From JBCCFK01 sp965262315 (GTDB lineage: Bacteria > Actinomycetota > Acidimicrobiia > Acidimicrobiales > UBA8592), in the NCBI GenBank assembly GCA_965262315.1, contig CBDHFJ010000032.1, positions 1 to 64,000 of the forward strand: a DNA stretch of 64,000 bases, read 5' to 3'. Every line of letters starts with the position of its first letter. Position 1 is the stretch's first letter. This document shows, in pieces, positions 19,824-28,869 of the stretch. The translations under genes and the position numbers were made by a program. The notes below the pieces were generated by a model that was given only the letters and a program-made list of their open reading frames with translations, did not search any database and was not told where the DNA came from.

Positions 19824-19829
19824 AGGGTA
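19824..19829 (-). promoter_or_regulatory. -10 element of the leaderless rsmC-like promoter
   Basis: On the minus strand TACCCT (TANNNT) ends 6 nt before the ATG. Confidence 0.45.
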
Positions 19830-19885
19830 CCGGCAGCCACCGGGCGCCCGGGGCGACGGGAGGCAGGGTCCCGAGCCCCGACGGA

Positions 19886-19891
19886 TACCAT
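19886..19891 (+). promoter_or_regulatory. -10 element of the leaderless def promoter
   Basis: TACCAT (TANNNT) ends 6 nt before the def ATG. No ribosome site in between. Confidence 0.45.
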
Positions 19892-19897
19892 GAAGCC

Positions 19898-20419
19898 ATG
19901 GCGTCCTATGAGATCCGTGTGTTCGGTGATCCCGTGCTCAAGCGCGTCGCCGAGGATGTGACCGAGATCGACGGTGCATTCGTCGACACGTGCAATGACA
20001 TGCTCGATGCCATGTACGAGGCGCCCGGGATCGGGCTGGCCGCGCCCCAGGTCGGCATCGGTCAGCGATTCTTCGTGTACGACTTCGGCGATGGCCCCGG
20101 TGTGCTCATCAACCCGGAGATCCGCGAGAGCAGCGGCGAGTGGGAGTTCGAGGAGGGCTGCCTGTCGGTGCCTGGCCTCTCCTGGAACATCGTCCGGCCC
20201 AAGGAGATCCACATCGTCGCCTTCGATCTCGATGGCAACGAGATCTCGATCGAGGCCGATGAGTTGGAGTCCCGGCTGTACCAGCACGAGCTGGATCATC
20301 TCGATGGCCGGCTGCTGTTCGACTATCTGGAGGACGACCAGGTGCGGGAAGCCAAGCGGATTCTCCGCGAGCGGGCGATGGGCCAGACGGCCGCGCCTTC
20401 CGGGCTCCAGCTGCCTTGA
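19898..20419 (+). CDS. def: Peptide deformylase
   Basis: Removes the formyl group from nascent N-termini; Fe/Zn hydrolase. The 173-residue protein has all three motifs: GIGLAAPQVG (about residue 45), EGCLSVPG with the Cys ligand, and QHELDHLDG with the two His ligands and catalytic Glu. It stands first in a def-fmt-rsmB operon, pairing the enzyme that removes formyl groups with Fmt, which adds them to initiator tRNA. Its stop overlaps the fmt ATG (TGATG). Confidence 0.97.
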   Translation: MASYEIRVFGDPVLKRVAEDVTEIDGAFVDTCNDMLDAMYEAPGIGLAAPQVGIGQRFFVYDFGDGPGVLINPEIRESSGEWEFEEGCLSVPGLSWNIVRPKEIHIVAFDLDGNEISIEADELESRLYQHELDHLDGRLLFDYLEDDQVREAKRILRERAMGQTAAPSGLQLP

Positions 20420-21300
20420 TGCAACCTCCCGCCGAGATCCGGCGGATCGTCTTCTTCGGCACGCCGGATGTCGCGGTTCCGCCGCTGCGCGCGCTCCATA
20501 CCGCCGGGTTCGAGATCCCGTTGGTGGTGTCGCGGGCCGACAAGCGTCGAGGCCGCGGCAGCGGCCTGACCCCGAGCCCCGTCAAGCGTGCGGCCCACGA
20601 GCTGGGCCTGCCGGTGACCACCGATGTGGACGCTGCGCTCGAAGTGGGCGCCGACCTCGGAGTGGTGGTGGCCTTCGGCCGAATCATCAAGCCGCATGTG
20701 CTGGATCGACTGGCGATGGTGAACATCCACTTCTCGCTGCTGCCGCGCTGGCGCGGCGCGGCCCCGGTCGAGCGGGCGATCCTGGCCGGCGACGAGACCA
20801 CGGGGGTGTGCCTGATGGCGCTCGACGTGGAACTCGACACCGGAGCCCTCTACCGCGTGCGGGAGGTCGCCATCGGGCCTGACGCCACGTTGGAGGGCCT
20901 CCGCTCCGAGCTGGTCGAGGTCGGCACCGAACTGTTGGTCGACGCGCTCGACGCCGGGTTGGGGACGCCGACGCCTCAGGCGGGCGAGCCCGTGTACGCC
21001 GCGAAGATCGACTCGGACGAGTTGCGCATCGACTGGTCCGAACCGGCTCGTCACATCGATCGGGTGATCCGGCTGGGCAACGCCTTCACCACCCACGACG
21101 GCAAACGACTCAAGGTGTGGGAGGCCGTGGTCCGCGACGACGACGGCCTCTCGCCGGGCGAGGTGCGAGGGGTTCGTGTCGGTACCGGTGCGGGCGTGAT
21201 CGAGCTGGTCGAGGTCCAGCCAGAGGGGAAGCCGCGGCGAGCCGCGAGCGCCTGGGCCAACGGCGTCGCTGGTCACCCGGACCTCCGGCTCGGGTCGTGA
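20419..21300 (+). CDS. fmt: Methionyl-tRNA formyltransferase
   Basis: Formylates initiator Met-tRNA using 10-formyl-tetrahydrofolate. The 293-residue protein has RIVFFGTPDVAVPPLRAL, the folate-binding loop VVVAFGRIIKPHVLD, catalytic NIHFSLLPRWRGAAPVERAIL and the following GVCLMALDVELDTGALY. The C-terminal tRNA-binding domain begins near IDWSEPARHIDRVIRLGNAF. ATG 20419 overlaps the def stop; a TTG 3 nt earlier is possible but less likely. It overlaps rsmB by GTGA. Confidence 0.96.
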   Translation: MQPPAEIRRIVFFGTPDVAVPPLRALHTAGFEIPLVVSRADKRRGRGSGLTPSPVKRAAHELGLPVTTDVDAALEVGADLGVVVAFGRIIKPHVLDRLAMVNIHFSLLPRWRGAAPVERAILAGDETTGVCLMALDVELDTGALYRVREVAIGPDATLEGLRSELVEVGTELLVDALDAGLGTPTPQAGEPVYAAKIDSDELRIDWSEPARHIDRVIRLGNAFTTHDGKRLKVWEAVVRDDDGLSPGEVRGVRVGTGAGVIELVEVQPEGKPRRAASAWANGVAGHPDLRLGS

Positions 21301-22451
21301 GCCGCAAGCGCCCGGCCGCGGACAGCGGACCTGGGATCGACGCACGCCGGCTGGCCATCGAGGCCGTCCGCCGCATCGACGAGGAGGGGGCCTTCGCGAA
21401 CCTGTTGTTGCCCTCGTTGCTGACCGGCAGCGCCCTCGAGGAACGGGATCGCAAGCTGGTGACCGAGCTCGTCTACGGCGCCACACGCATGCGGCGGGCG
21501 CTCGACTGGCTGGTGGATCGGTTCGTGGTGTCTCCGCCGCCACCGGCGCTCCGGGCTTCGTTGCGCGTCGGTGCGTATCAGTTGGCCTTCATGCGGATCC
21601 CGGCGCACGCCGCGGTCAGCGCCACCGTGGGGGCCTCGGCCAAACGAAACCGACCACCCACGAACGCGATCCTTCGCCGGGTGGCGGACTCGTTGCCGGT
21701 CGACGCCTGGCCCGACGAGGGCACGCGGCTGAGCTATCCCGACTGGATCGTGTCCCGGCTGTCGGAGGATCTCGGCGCAGACGACGCGCTGGCGATGCTC
21801 GAGCGGATGAACGAGGCACCGTCGGTGGTCGAGCGCGACGACGGCTACGTGCAGGACACCGCGTCCCAATGGGTGGTCGAGGAGGTCGCCGCCCGACCGG
21901 GTGAGCTCGTCCTCGACCTGTGCGCGGCCCCCGGTGGCAAGGCGACCGCCATCGCCGACGGCGGCGCAACCGTTGTCGGCGCCGATCTGCGGCCGACGCG
22001 AGCCGGCCTGATCGCCGCCAACGCGCGCCGGCTCGGCCACGTGGTCCCCACGCTGGCCGCCGACGGCCGGCAGCCACCATTCGGGCCCGCCCGGTTCGAT
22101 CGAGTCCTGGTCGACGCCCCGTGCAGCGGGCTCGGGGTGCTCCGGCGCCGAGCCGACGCCCGCTGGCGGGTGGTGCCCACCGACGTCACCGAGTTGGCCG
22201 CGTTGCAGATCGACCTGCTGCGGTCGGCGGCCGGACTCGTCCGCCCGGGCGGCACGCTGGTCTACAGCGTGTGCACGGTGACCAGGTCTGAGACGCTGGC
22301 GGTCGCCGAGGCGGTTTCCGATGGCGCGCTCGAACCGCTGCCGATGGTGAGCGGCGGCGATCGCTGGCGCGCATGGGGGAGCGGTGGACTGCTGCTTCCC
22401 CAAGATCACGACACCGACGGCATGGCGGTGTTCCGCTGGCGGGTCGGCTGA
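21297..22451 (+). CDS. rsmB: 16S rRNA (cytosine-967 C5)-methyltransferase
   Basis: RsmB/Fmu methyltransferase acting on the small-subunit rRNA. The 384-residue protein has the N-terminal NusB-like domain (LAIEAVRRIDEEGAFANLLLP and NRPPTNAILRRVADSL), motif I VLDLCAAPGGKATAIA, catalytic-site motif IV VDAPCSGLGVLRRRADARWR and motif VI TLVYSVCTVTRSE. These carry the two Cys used by m5C enzymes. The GTG start overlaps the fmt stop; the reading frame continues upstream inside fmt but without homology. Confidence 0.95.
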   Translation: MSRKRPAADSGPGIDARRLAIEAVRRIDEEGAFANLLLPSLLTGSALEERDRKLVTELVYGATRMRRALDWLVDRFVVSPPPPALRASLRVGAYQLAFMRIPAHAAVSATVGASAKRNRPPTNAILRRVADSLPVDAWPDEGTRLSYPDWIVSRLSEDLGADDALAMLERMNEAPSVVERDDGYVQDTASQWVVEEVAARPGELVLDLCAAPGGKATAIADGGATVVGADLRPTRAGLIAANARRLGHVVPTLAADGRQPPFGPARFDRVLVDAPCSGLGVLRRRADARWRVVPTDVTELAALQIDLLRSAAGLVRPGGTLVYSVCTVTRSETLAVAEAVSDGALEPLPMVSGGDRWRAWGSGGLLLPQDHDTDGMAVFRWRVG

Positions 22452-22478
22452 CGTCTTCGAGGCCGAGGCACGACTCGG

Positions 22479-22484
22479 TACGCT
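22479..22484 (+). promoter_or_regulatory. -10 element of the leaderless moaB promoter
   Basis: TACGCT (TANNNT) ends 6 nt before the ATG at 22491. Confidence 0.45.
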
Positions 22485-22490
22485 GCGGAC

Positions 22491-23009
22491 ATGAGTGACG
22501 AGGCGACCCTCCAGGCCAAGGTGTTGACGGTGTCCGATGGCGTGATCCACGGCACCCGGGAAGACAAGTCGGGTGCCGCTCTCGAAGCCCGGCTGACCGA
22601 GGCAGGCTGGGCGGTCGTCGACCGAGCTGTCGTCGAGGACGGCACCGACGCGGTCGCGGGAGCATTGAGCCGACTGGCGGACGGCTTCCACGGCCTGATC
22701 GTGACCACGGGCGGCACCGGGTTCGGGCCGCGGGATCGCACCCCGGAAGGCACCCGGTTCGTGCTGGATCGAGAAGCGCCCGGGCTCGCCGAGGCGATGC
22801 GGCTCGTGAACCCGCTCGGCCGGCTGTCGCGCGGTGTCGCCGGGACCATCGACACCGCGCTCGTCATCAACACCCCTGGATCGTCCAACGGCTGTGTCGA
22901 GTGCTTCGATGCGGTTGCCGACGTCGTCGGCCACGCGGTTCGGCTTCTGGTGGACAACCAGGATCCGCACCCGAACGCCGAACACGGGCACGGCCACGGT
23001 CATCACTGA
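22491..23009 (+). CDS. Molybdopterin adenylyltransferase-like protein (MogA/MoaB family)
   Basis: Predicted step in molybdenum cofactor synthesis: molybdopterin adenylylation. The 172-residue protein has LTVSDGVIHGTREDKSG, the substrate-binding IVTTGGTGFGPRDRTPEGT loop and NTPGSSNGCVECFDAV, all typical of MogA/MoaB. It ends in an unusual His-rich tail (HPNAEHGHGHGHH), perhaps a metal store or simple low complexity. It could serve the molybdenum hydroxylase at 39.3 kb, though no other moa/moe gene is nearby. Its stop overlaps ribD (TGATG). Confidence 0.88.
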   Translation: MSDEATLQAKVLTVSDGVIHGTREDKSGAALEARLTEAGWAVVDRAVVEDGTDAVAGALSRLADGFHGLIVTTGGTGFGPRDRTPEGTRFVLDREAPGLAEAMRLVNPLGRLSRGVAGTIDTALVINTPGSSNGCVECFDAVADVVGHAVRLLVDNQDPHPNAEHGHGHGHH

Positions 23010-24031
23010 TGGGATCTGCCGTCGACCGGGACCTCATGGGCCGGGCGATCGCGAACGCCGCCCGGGTCCGTCACATCACCAGTCCCAATCCATGGGTCGG
23101 TGCCGTTGTCGCCTCGACCGGCGGGTCGATGTACGACGGGGCCACGCGGCCGCCCGGCGGACCTCATGCGGAACGGGTTGCGCTCGCGGCGGCCGGAGAC
23201 GCTGCCCGGGGTGCCACCGTGTACACCACCCTCGAACCCTGCAGCCACACGGGCAGGACGGGTCCCTGTGCCGATGCGCTGATCGAGGCCGGGGTCGCAC
23301 GCGTGGTGGTCGGAGTGTCGGACCCCGATCCACAGGTGGCCGGGGCGGGAACCGCCCGGCTGCGCGACGCCGGCATCGAGGTCGAGACGGGTGTCCGCAG
23401 CGACGAGATCGAGCGCCAGCTCCTGCCGTACCTGCACCACCGGCGTACCGGGCGCCCGTTCGTCGTGCTGAAGATGGCCCTGACCCTCGACGGCCGGACG
23501 GCCGCCCCGGACCGATCCAGCCAGTGGATCACGGGCCCGGCGGCGCGAGTCGAGGTCCATCGCATCCGGGCGGAGTCCGATGTCATCGTGGTCGGCGCCG
23601 GGACCGTCCGGAGCGACGACCCGTCGTTGACCGTGCGTGACTGGAGCCCCGAGCCCGATGTCGAGATCGGCGAAGCCGGCCTCGACCCGGCGCGGGTCGT
23701 GATCGGCACCGCCCCTGCCCACGCCCGCGTGCGCCCCTGCTCGGAGATGTCCGGATCGATCCCTGGGATCGTGCGTGAGCTCGGTGATCAGGGGGTCCTC
23801 CAGGTGATGGTGGAGGGCGGCCCGCACGTGGCCGGACAGTTCCACCGATCGGGTCTCGTCGACCGCTACGAACTCTTCCTCGCGCCGGCGCTCCTGGGAG
23901 GTGACGACGGTCGGCCGGTCTTCGGTGGCCCGGGCGCCCCCACCATGGCCGAGCTGTGGCGCGGCCGGCTGGTGGCGGTCCGCCAGCGCGGACACGATCT
24001 CCAGGTGACGCTGGAGCCGGCCCTCCCTTGA
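23009..24031 (+). CDS. ribD: Bifunctional riboflavin biosynthesis protein RibD
   Basis: Deaminates and then reduces the pyrimidine intermediate in riboflavin synthesis. The 340-residue protein has an N-terminal CMP/dCMP-deaminase-type domain with the zinc signature PHAERVAL and TLEPCSHTGRTGPCADAL. The reductase domain has PFVVLKMALTLDGRTAA, SQWITG, the NADPH-binding IVVGAGTVRSDDPSLTVR, and EGGPHVAGQF near the end. Other rib genes are absent, and no FMN riboswitch is visible upstream; the gene is instead coupled to moaB. Confidence 0.94.
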   Translation: MGSAVDRDLMGRAIANAARVRHITSPNPWVGAVVASTGGSMYDGATRPPGGPHAERVALAAAGDAARGATVYTTLEPCSHTGRTGPCADALIEAGVARVVVGVSDPDPQVAGAGTARLRDAGIEVETGVRSDEIERQLLPYLHHRRTGRPFVVLKMALTLDGRTAAPDRSSQWITGPAARVEVHRIRAESDVIVVGAGTVRSDDPSLTVRDWSPEPDVEIGEAGLDPARVVIGTAPAHARVRPCSEMSGSIPGIVRELGDQGVLQVMVEGGPHVAGQFHRSGLVDRYELFLAPALLGGDDGRPVFGGPGAPTMAELWRGRLVAVRQRGHDLQVTLEPALP

Positions 24032-24090
24032 TCGGACCTCGACGCCGCTGGACGGGGGCCTGCCAGGTCCGGCTCTGTGCTCGGCGCCGG

Positions 24091-24096
24091 TAGCGT
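24091..24096 (+). promoter_or_regulatory. -10 element of the leaderless hisG promoter
   Basis: TAGCGT (TANNNT) ends 7 nt before the ATG at 24104. Confidence 0.45.
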
Positions 24097-24103
24097 GAGC
24101 GCC

Positions 24104-24979
24104 ATGTTGCAGCTGGTGCTACCCAAGGGTTCGCTCGAGAAGTCGACCCTCGAGTTGTTCGAGAGTGCCGATCTCGCGGTGAGTCGGGGTTCGTCGGTCG
24201 ACTACAAGGGGACGATCAACGACCCTCGGATCAGCGATGTGCGGATCCTGCGACCGCAGGAGATCGGTCGCTACGTGTCCGACGGTCTGTTCGATCTCGG
24301 GATCACGGGTCGCGACTGGATCGAAGAGACCAACAGCGACGTCGCGAGTCTGGGCGAGTTGCACTACAGCAAGAACACCGCGCGCCCGGTTCGCATCGTG
24401 GTCGCGGTACCCGGCGACAGTCCGTGGGAGTCGGTGTCGGACCTGCCGCAGGGTGTGCGCGTGAGCAGCGAGTACCCGGAGCTCACCCGGCGGTTCTTCG
24501 AGAAGGCCGGCGTCGAGGCCGACATCCAGCTGTCGTATGGCGCCACGGAGGCCAAGGCTCCGGAGATCGTCGACGTGGTCGTCGACATCACCGAGACCGG
24601 TCGGGCGCTCAGGGCCGCCGGCCTGAAGGTCATCGACACCATCCTGACCAGCTACACCGAGCTGATCGCCAACCCCGACAGCTACGCCGACCCGGACAAG
24701 CGGCTGGCGATGGAGCAGGTGCACACGCTGCTGCAGGGTGTGCTCGAGGCCCGAGGTCAGGTCATGGTGAAGATGAACGTGGCGACCGACGACCTCGACG
24801 CCGTCATCGCGAAGTTGCCGTCGATGAAGTCACCCACCGTGAACGAGCTGTTCGGTGGGTCCGGCTACGCAGTCGAGACCGTCGTGCCGAAGAGCGAGAT
24901 CAACATCCTCATCCCCGCGCTGCGCGGCGCCGGCGCGGCCGACATCGTCGAGCTCCCGATCTCCAAGATCGTCCACTGA
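24104..24979 (+). CDS. hisG: ATP phosphoribosyltransferase, long form
   Basis: First, feedback-inhibited step of histidine synthesis. The 291-residue protein is the long form that does not need HisZ. It shows LVLPKGSLEKSTLELFESADL at the N-terminus, LFDLGITGRDWIEE, the PRPP loop VDVVVDITETGRALRAAGL, and the C-terminal ACT-like regulatory domain from about residue 215 (GQVMVKMNVATDDLDAVIAKL). The start is placed at ATG 24104, where homology and the promoter agree; an in-frame upstream extension is not conserved. No other his gene is in the window. Confidence 0.95.
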   Translation: MLQLVLPKGSLEKSTLELFESADLAVSRGSSVDYKGTINDPRISDVRILRPQEIGRYVSDGLFDLGITGRDWIEETNSDVASLGELHYSKNTARPVRIVVAVPGDSPWESVSDLPQGVRVSSEYPELTRRFFEKAGVEADIQLSYGATEAKAPEIVDVVVDITETGRALRAAGLKVIDTILTSYTELIANPDSYADPDKRLAMEQVHTLLQGVLEARGQVMVKMNVATDDLDAVIAKLPSMKSPTVNELFGGSGYAVETVVPKSEINILIPALRGAGAADIVELPISKIVH

Positions 24980-24982
24980 TCC

Positions 24983-25189
24983 GTGCGCGGAGAAGTCGCG
25001 TCCTTCGCTGCCGACGGTTGGGGTCTGCTCCGCTCGGCCGACGGTGCCGAACACCCGTTTCACTGCACGGCGATCGTCGACGGCAGCCGTCGCATCGACC
25101 CCGGGACGCTGGTGACCTTCGATCTGGCCCCCGGACGCCAGGGCCGCTGGGAAGCGGTGTCGCTGCGTTCCGAGCGCGCTACCAGCTGA
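24983..25189 (+). CDS. Small cold-shock-domain-like protein
   Basis: The 68-residue product resembles a short cold-shock/OB-fold domain: RGEVASFAADGWGLLRSADG parallels GxVKWFNxxKGFGFI, followed by PFHCTAI (compare FVHFSAI) and VTFDLAPGRQGRWEA. The aromatic RNP motifs are only partly kept, so nucleic-acid binding is inferred. The GTG start lies 3 nt after the hisG stop, suggesting co-translation. Its last 11 nt overlap the convergent P450 gene. Confidence 0.65.
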   Translation: MRGEVASFAADGWGLLRSADGAEHPFHCTAIVDGSRRIDPGTLVTFDLAPGRQGRWEAVSLRSERATS

Positions 25190-26400
25190 CCGGCAGCGTC
25201 CAACGGCCCCAGAGCAGGTAGGCGGTGATCCGGGTGGGGTCGCCGTCGAGCCGGAGCGTGGGGAAGCGGTCGAGCGTCTGCCGGAGCGCCACCCGCGCTT
25301 CGAGCCGCGACAGATGCGCGCCCGGACAGAAGTGATGTCCGAGCCCGAAGGCGAGGTGTTTCCGCAGCTCGTCGGGGTCCCGGTCGAGGCGGAATCGGTG
25401 GGGATCCGGGAAGACGTCGGGGGTCCCGATTCGCGGCACCGAACGTCGCCATGACCTTCGATCGTTCGGGCAGCGTCTGGCCGTGGATCTCGAGCTCACG
25501 GGTGTTGGTGCGGTAGAGCCCCAGGACGGGAGCGTCGAGGCGGAGGCTCTCCTCGACGGCGGCGGCGTCGAGTTCGGGGTTGGTGCGCAGCTCCTCGAAC
25601 AGGTCGCGGTCCTGGAGCAGCCGCCAGAAGAGGTTGGTGATCAGCGAGGTGGTGGTCTCGTTGCCGCCGACGAGGAGCTGGTTGAGCATCACGAGACGTT
25701 CGGCGTCCTCGAGACGGCGACCGTCGACCTCCGCGAGCAGGATTCCACCGATGACGTCGTCGGGGATCACGTCACCGAGCACCTCGCCCGTGGCGGTGTC
25801 GGGGTCGATCCCCGCCTCGGTCAAGGTCCGGCGCCGCTCGTCGAGTTGGGCGAGCAGGTAGGCGTTCATTGCCTTCCGGGGTGCCGCGGAGGCCTCGATG
25901 TCGCTGGCGTTCGAAGCTGCCAACTGCTCGTCACTCCATGCCTTGAACTGCTCGATGTCCTCGGTCGGGACGCCCAGGATGTTCGCGATGACCAGCACGG
26001 GGAGGGGACAGGCGAGCGCATCGTGCAGGTCGCCGCGGCGCTCCTGTTCCATCTCGTCCAGCAACGCCGCCACGAGTTCGGAGATCTGGTCTTCCATCGC
26101 AGCGACGTGACGGGGAGCGAAGCTCTTCTGCACGAGCTTGCGATACCAGCTGTGTTCCGGCGGGTCGCTGAAGAGGCAGCCCTGGACCGAGTAGCGAGGC
26201 ATCTGGCCGTAGTGGCTCGACCAGGTCTCCACATCGGTGAGCATCTGCGCCACGTCCTCGTATCGGGTGGCGGTCCACAGCGGATGCGAATAGTCGTCGA
26301 ACCGGTGCATGGGACACCCGTCCCGGAGTCGCTCGTAGGCGGGAAAGGGGTCGTCCAGGGTCTCCTGGGCGAACGGGTCGTAGTCCACAGCGTCGGCCAT
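25179..26400 (-). CDS. Cytochrome P450, frameshifted
   Basis: Predicted haem monooxygenase; substrate unknown. The protein has the I-helix LLVGGNETTTSLITN, the K-helix ExxR in EESLRLDAP, and the haem-Cys loop FGLGHHFCPGAHLSRLEARVALRQ. The frame breaks after FGAANRDP at the G5 run 25419-25423 (plus strand), where one base too many separates it from DVFPDPHRFRLDRDPDELRKH. Removing it gives a normal 406-residue P450. Redox partners are not seen nearby. Its promoter is leaderless. The C-terminus overlaps the cold-shock-like gene tail to tail. Confidence 0.9.
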
Positions 26401-26406
26401 GTCTCG

Positions 26407-26412
26407 ACGTTA
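26407..26412 (-). promoter_or_regulatory. -10 element of the leaderless P450 promoter
   Basis: On the minus strand TAACGT (TANNNT) ends 6 nt before the ATG. Confidence 0.45.
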
Positions 26413-26623
26413 TGCGCGGACGGCGGCCACCGCCCGCGCCGCCGTGATCACTTCCCCGCGTCGTCCGCCGAACCGTCGAGGGAGGTCTCCCGGGTCGGAC
26501 GGATGGTCGAAGCGGGGAACCTGTGGCTCCCTGGGCCGCGGATGGTCCAGGCGGACGGGATGGGCAGATGTCGCGGTCGTGTGTCGGGTTCCCGATCGGG
26601 CGAGCCGGCTCCGGGCTGACCAG

Positions 26624-26629
26624 TAGGGT
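26624..26629 (+). promoter_or_regulatory. -10 element of the leaderless alpha/beta-hydrolase promoter
   Basis: TAGGGT (TANNNT) ends 7 nt before the ATG at 26637, which supports that ATG as the true start. Confidence 0.4.
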
Positions 26630-26636
26630 CAGGCGG

Positions 26637-27546
26637 ATGGAACTCCAACCTCGTCGACGAGGCTCCTGACTGGTTCCAGCGCGCGCTGGCGGTGCCGTCG
26701 GAGGATCGAACGGTGACCGTCGACGGGGCGAGCGTGCACTACCTCGTGTGGGGACCGGCCGGTGCGCCGGGCCTGGTCTTCGTTCACGGCGGGGGTGCGC
26801 ACGCCCACTGGTGGACCCACGTGGCCGCCCAGTTCGCCGACCGCTATCGCGTCGGGGCCATCGACCTCAGCGGGCACGGCGACAGCGACCACCGGGACAC
26901 CTATTCGATGCCCGGCTGGGCCGACGAGGTCATGGCCGTCGCAGGCGGGCTCGGCTGCGCCGGCAACCCGGTGATCATCGGGCACTCGATGGGCGGCTTC
27001 GTGACGATCGCCACCGCAGCGCTCCACGCCGATCGCTTGGCCGGGGTCATCGTCTGTGATTCGCCGGTGAACAAGCCGGATCCGGAAGTCGACGCGGCCC
27101 GCTCGGGCGCAGCGTTCGGCCGGCCGCGCGTCTATCCGGACGTCGAGTCCGCTCTCGAGCGCTTCCGAACCGTCCCCGAACAGGCGCACTACGAGCCCTA
27201 CGTCATGGACAACGTGGCTCGGCGCTCGCTGAAGCGGCACGGAGACGAGGGCTACGTCTGGAAGTTCGACCGCAACGTGTTCGACGCGGTCCAGGACCGG
27301 CGGGTGGCGACCCGTTCGTATCTGTCGGAGGTCCGCACCCGGCTGGCCCTGCTCGCCTCCGAGCACGGTCTGGTGACCCCCGAGGTCGGTCGCTACATGT
27401 ACGACGAGCTCGGCCGGGTCGCCCCCGTGATCGAGCTCCCCGAGGCCGGCCACCACGCCATGCTCGACGTACCGCTGGTCTTGTTGACGGCCATACGGAC
27501 GTTGCTCGCGGACTGGGAGCACTCGGTCCCGTTCTCGCGCGACTGA
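26637..27546 (+). CDS. Alpha/beta-fold hydrolase, probable frameshift near the start
   Basis: Predicted serine hydrolase of the alpha/beta fold; substrate unknown. The core shows the oxyanion motif VFVHGGGAHAHWW, the nucleophile elbow IIGHSMGGFVTIA and catalytic His in ELPEAGHHAMLDVP. The ATG at 26637 reads out of frame: one extra C between 26643 and 26650 separates it from LVDEAPDWFQRALAVPSEDRTVTVDG, which is typical N-terminal sequence for this family. Correcting it gives 302 residues. Without the correction, the gene must start at GTG 26692. P450s and hydrolases nearby hint at catabolism, but no pathway is evident. Confidence 0.85.
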
Positions 27547-27656
27547 GGACCCGACCAGCGGCCGGGGAGCCCTCGTCCAGGCGCTCCAGGCATCCGAGCC
27601 CCGGAACCCCCTCCACGCCCGCCCGTCGTCCCCCGGTTCGGGGAGACCGGGTTGGG

Positions 27657-28554
27657 TCAGTTGTGGTGGGTGGTCGCTTCGTCGGCGCGGCGGGCGATGC
27701 CGATGATGGCGTCGGCCATCTGCGGCCAGTAGACGGCCGGCAGGTCGTGGCCCATCTCGGCCAGCACCATGAGGTCGGCACCGGGGATGGCCTCGGCGGT
27801 GGCGATCCCGCCCGACAGGGTGACCAACGGGTCCACGCGGCCGTGGATCACGAGCGCCGGACAGGTGATCGCAGCGAGTCGCTCGGTGCGATCGCCGCTC
27901 GCGCCCATCGCCGCGAGCTGGAAGGCGGATGCCGCAGGCCGGAATGACCGGTCGAAGGTCTCTCGGCTGCGCTCGAGGGCCTCCTCTTGGTCGAACAGCG
28001 GGCCGCTGATGGTGCGGCCCACCTCGACGTTGTGGGCGATCGCCGCGTCGCGCTCGGTCGGCGGCGGCGTCAACAGCGCTGCCAAGGCGGCCTCGTGGGG
28101 CTGGCCGACGTCGTCGGCACCGGTGGTCGACATGATGGAGGTCATCGACGCAACCCGCCCGGGATGTTCGATGGCCATGGTCTGGGACGATCATGCCGCC
28201 GAGCGACGCCCCCACGAGGTGTGCGGTGTCGATCTCGAGATGGTCCAGCAGCCCGATGGCGTCGGCGGCCATGTCGGTGAACGTGTAGGGGGCGGTGACC
28301 GCTTCGCCGGCGGCGCGGGCGGCCATCAACGCCATGACGTCCGGCACCTCCCCCTGGGTGACACTCGAGAGCCCCGCGTCGCGATTGTCGAACCGCACGA
28401 CCCGGAAGCCGCGGTCGACCAGCTCGGTCACGAATCCGTCGGGCCAGAGCAGCATCTGGGCGCCGAGGCCCATCACCAGCAAGCAGGTCGGCGCCTCCTC
28501 GCGCCCCAGCGACTGGTAGCAGATCTCGATTCCGTTGACGTCAGCGGTCGGCAT
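27657..28554 (-). CDS. Alpha/beta-fold hydrolase, frameshifted
   Basis: Predicted esterase or lactonase-like hydrolase. The N-terminal part reads VNGIEICYQSLG, LLVMGLGAQMLLWPDGF, VVRFDNRDAGLS and the nucleophile elbow LVGASLGGMI. One extra base in the GGG run 28184-28186 (plus strand) then shifts the frame. The remainder, QTMAIEHPGRVASMTSIMST, the acid region ALVIHGRVDPLVTLSGG and EMGHDLPAVYWPQM with the catalytic His, lies in the next frame. Repaired, it is 298 residues. It converges on the other hydrolase gene across a 110-bp spacer with no clear terminator. Confidence 0.85.
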
Positions 28555-28561
28555 GCGCGCC

Positions 28562-28567
28562 AGGGTA
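28562..28567 (-). promoter_or_regulatory. -10 element of a leaderless hydrolase promoter
   Basis: On the minus strand TACCCT (TANNNT) ends 7 nt before the ATG at 28554. Confidence 0.45.
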
Positions 28568-28632
28568 GCCAGCCGACCTCCCGGGCGGACCAGCTCGGAC
28601 GTCTCGGACGTGGTGGCCGCCCGGCGCTGTTG

Positions 28633-28869
28633 TCAGCGACGACGGCGCCGGCGGATCAGCATGGTCACCGCGCCGACGAGGGCGCTGCCCAGCGCGACGA
28701 GCAAGGCGGGCAGGCTCGTGGCGCCCACCTCCATCCAGGCCCCGAGGCGTTGGCGCTGGGCCAGGGCCTCGGCGTCGACTGCGGCCTCGTCGTGGACGTC
28801 GCTCGGTCCAGCCAGGTCGTCGGTGGTGGGCCCGTCATCGAGGGCAGGCGGGTGGTCAGAGATCGTCAT
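28633..28869 (-). CDS. Small membrane protein with Arg-rich C-terminus
   Basis: Not recognised. The 78-residue product has a polar, acidic N-terminal half (MTISDHPPALDDGPTTDD onward), one hydrophobic helix near residues 50-70 (SLPALLVALGSALVGAVTML) and the tail IRRRRRR, predicting a single-span protein with the basic end in the cytoplasm. It starts 14 nt inside the end of the DUF1844 gene on the same strand, so it is probably co-translated with it. Confidence 0.5.
   Translation of the reverse strand: MTISDHPPALDDGPTTDDLAGPSDVHDEAAVDAEALAQRQRLGAWMEVGATSLPALLVALGSALVGAVTMLIRRRRRR

Noticed and set aside
27547..27656. Terminator between the convergent hydrolase genes
   Set aside because: A short CCCCGG-TTCG-GGG stem is present, but it is weak and lacks T-runs on either strand.
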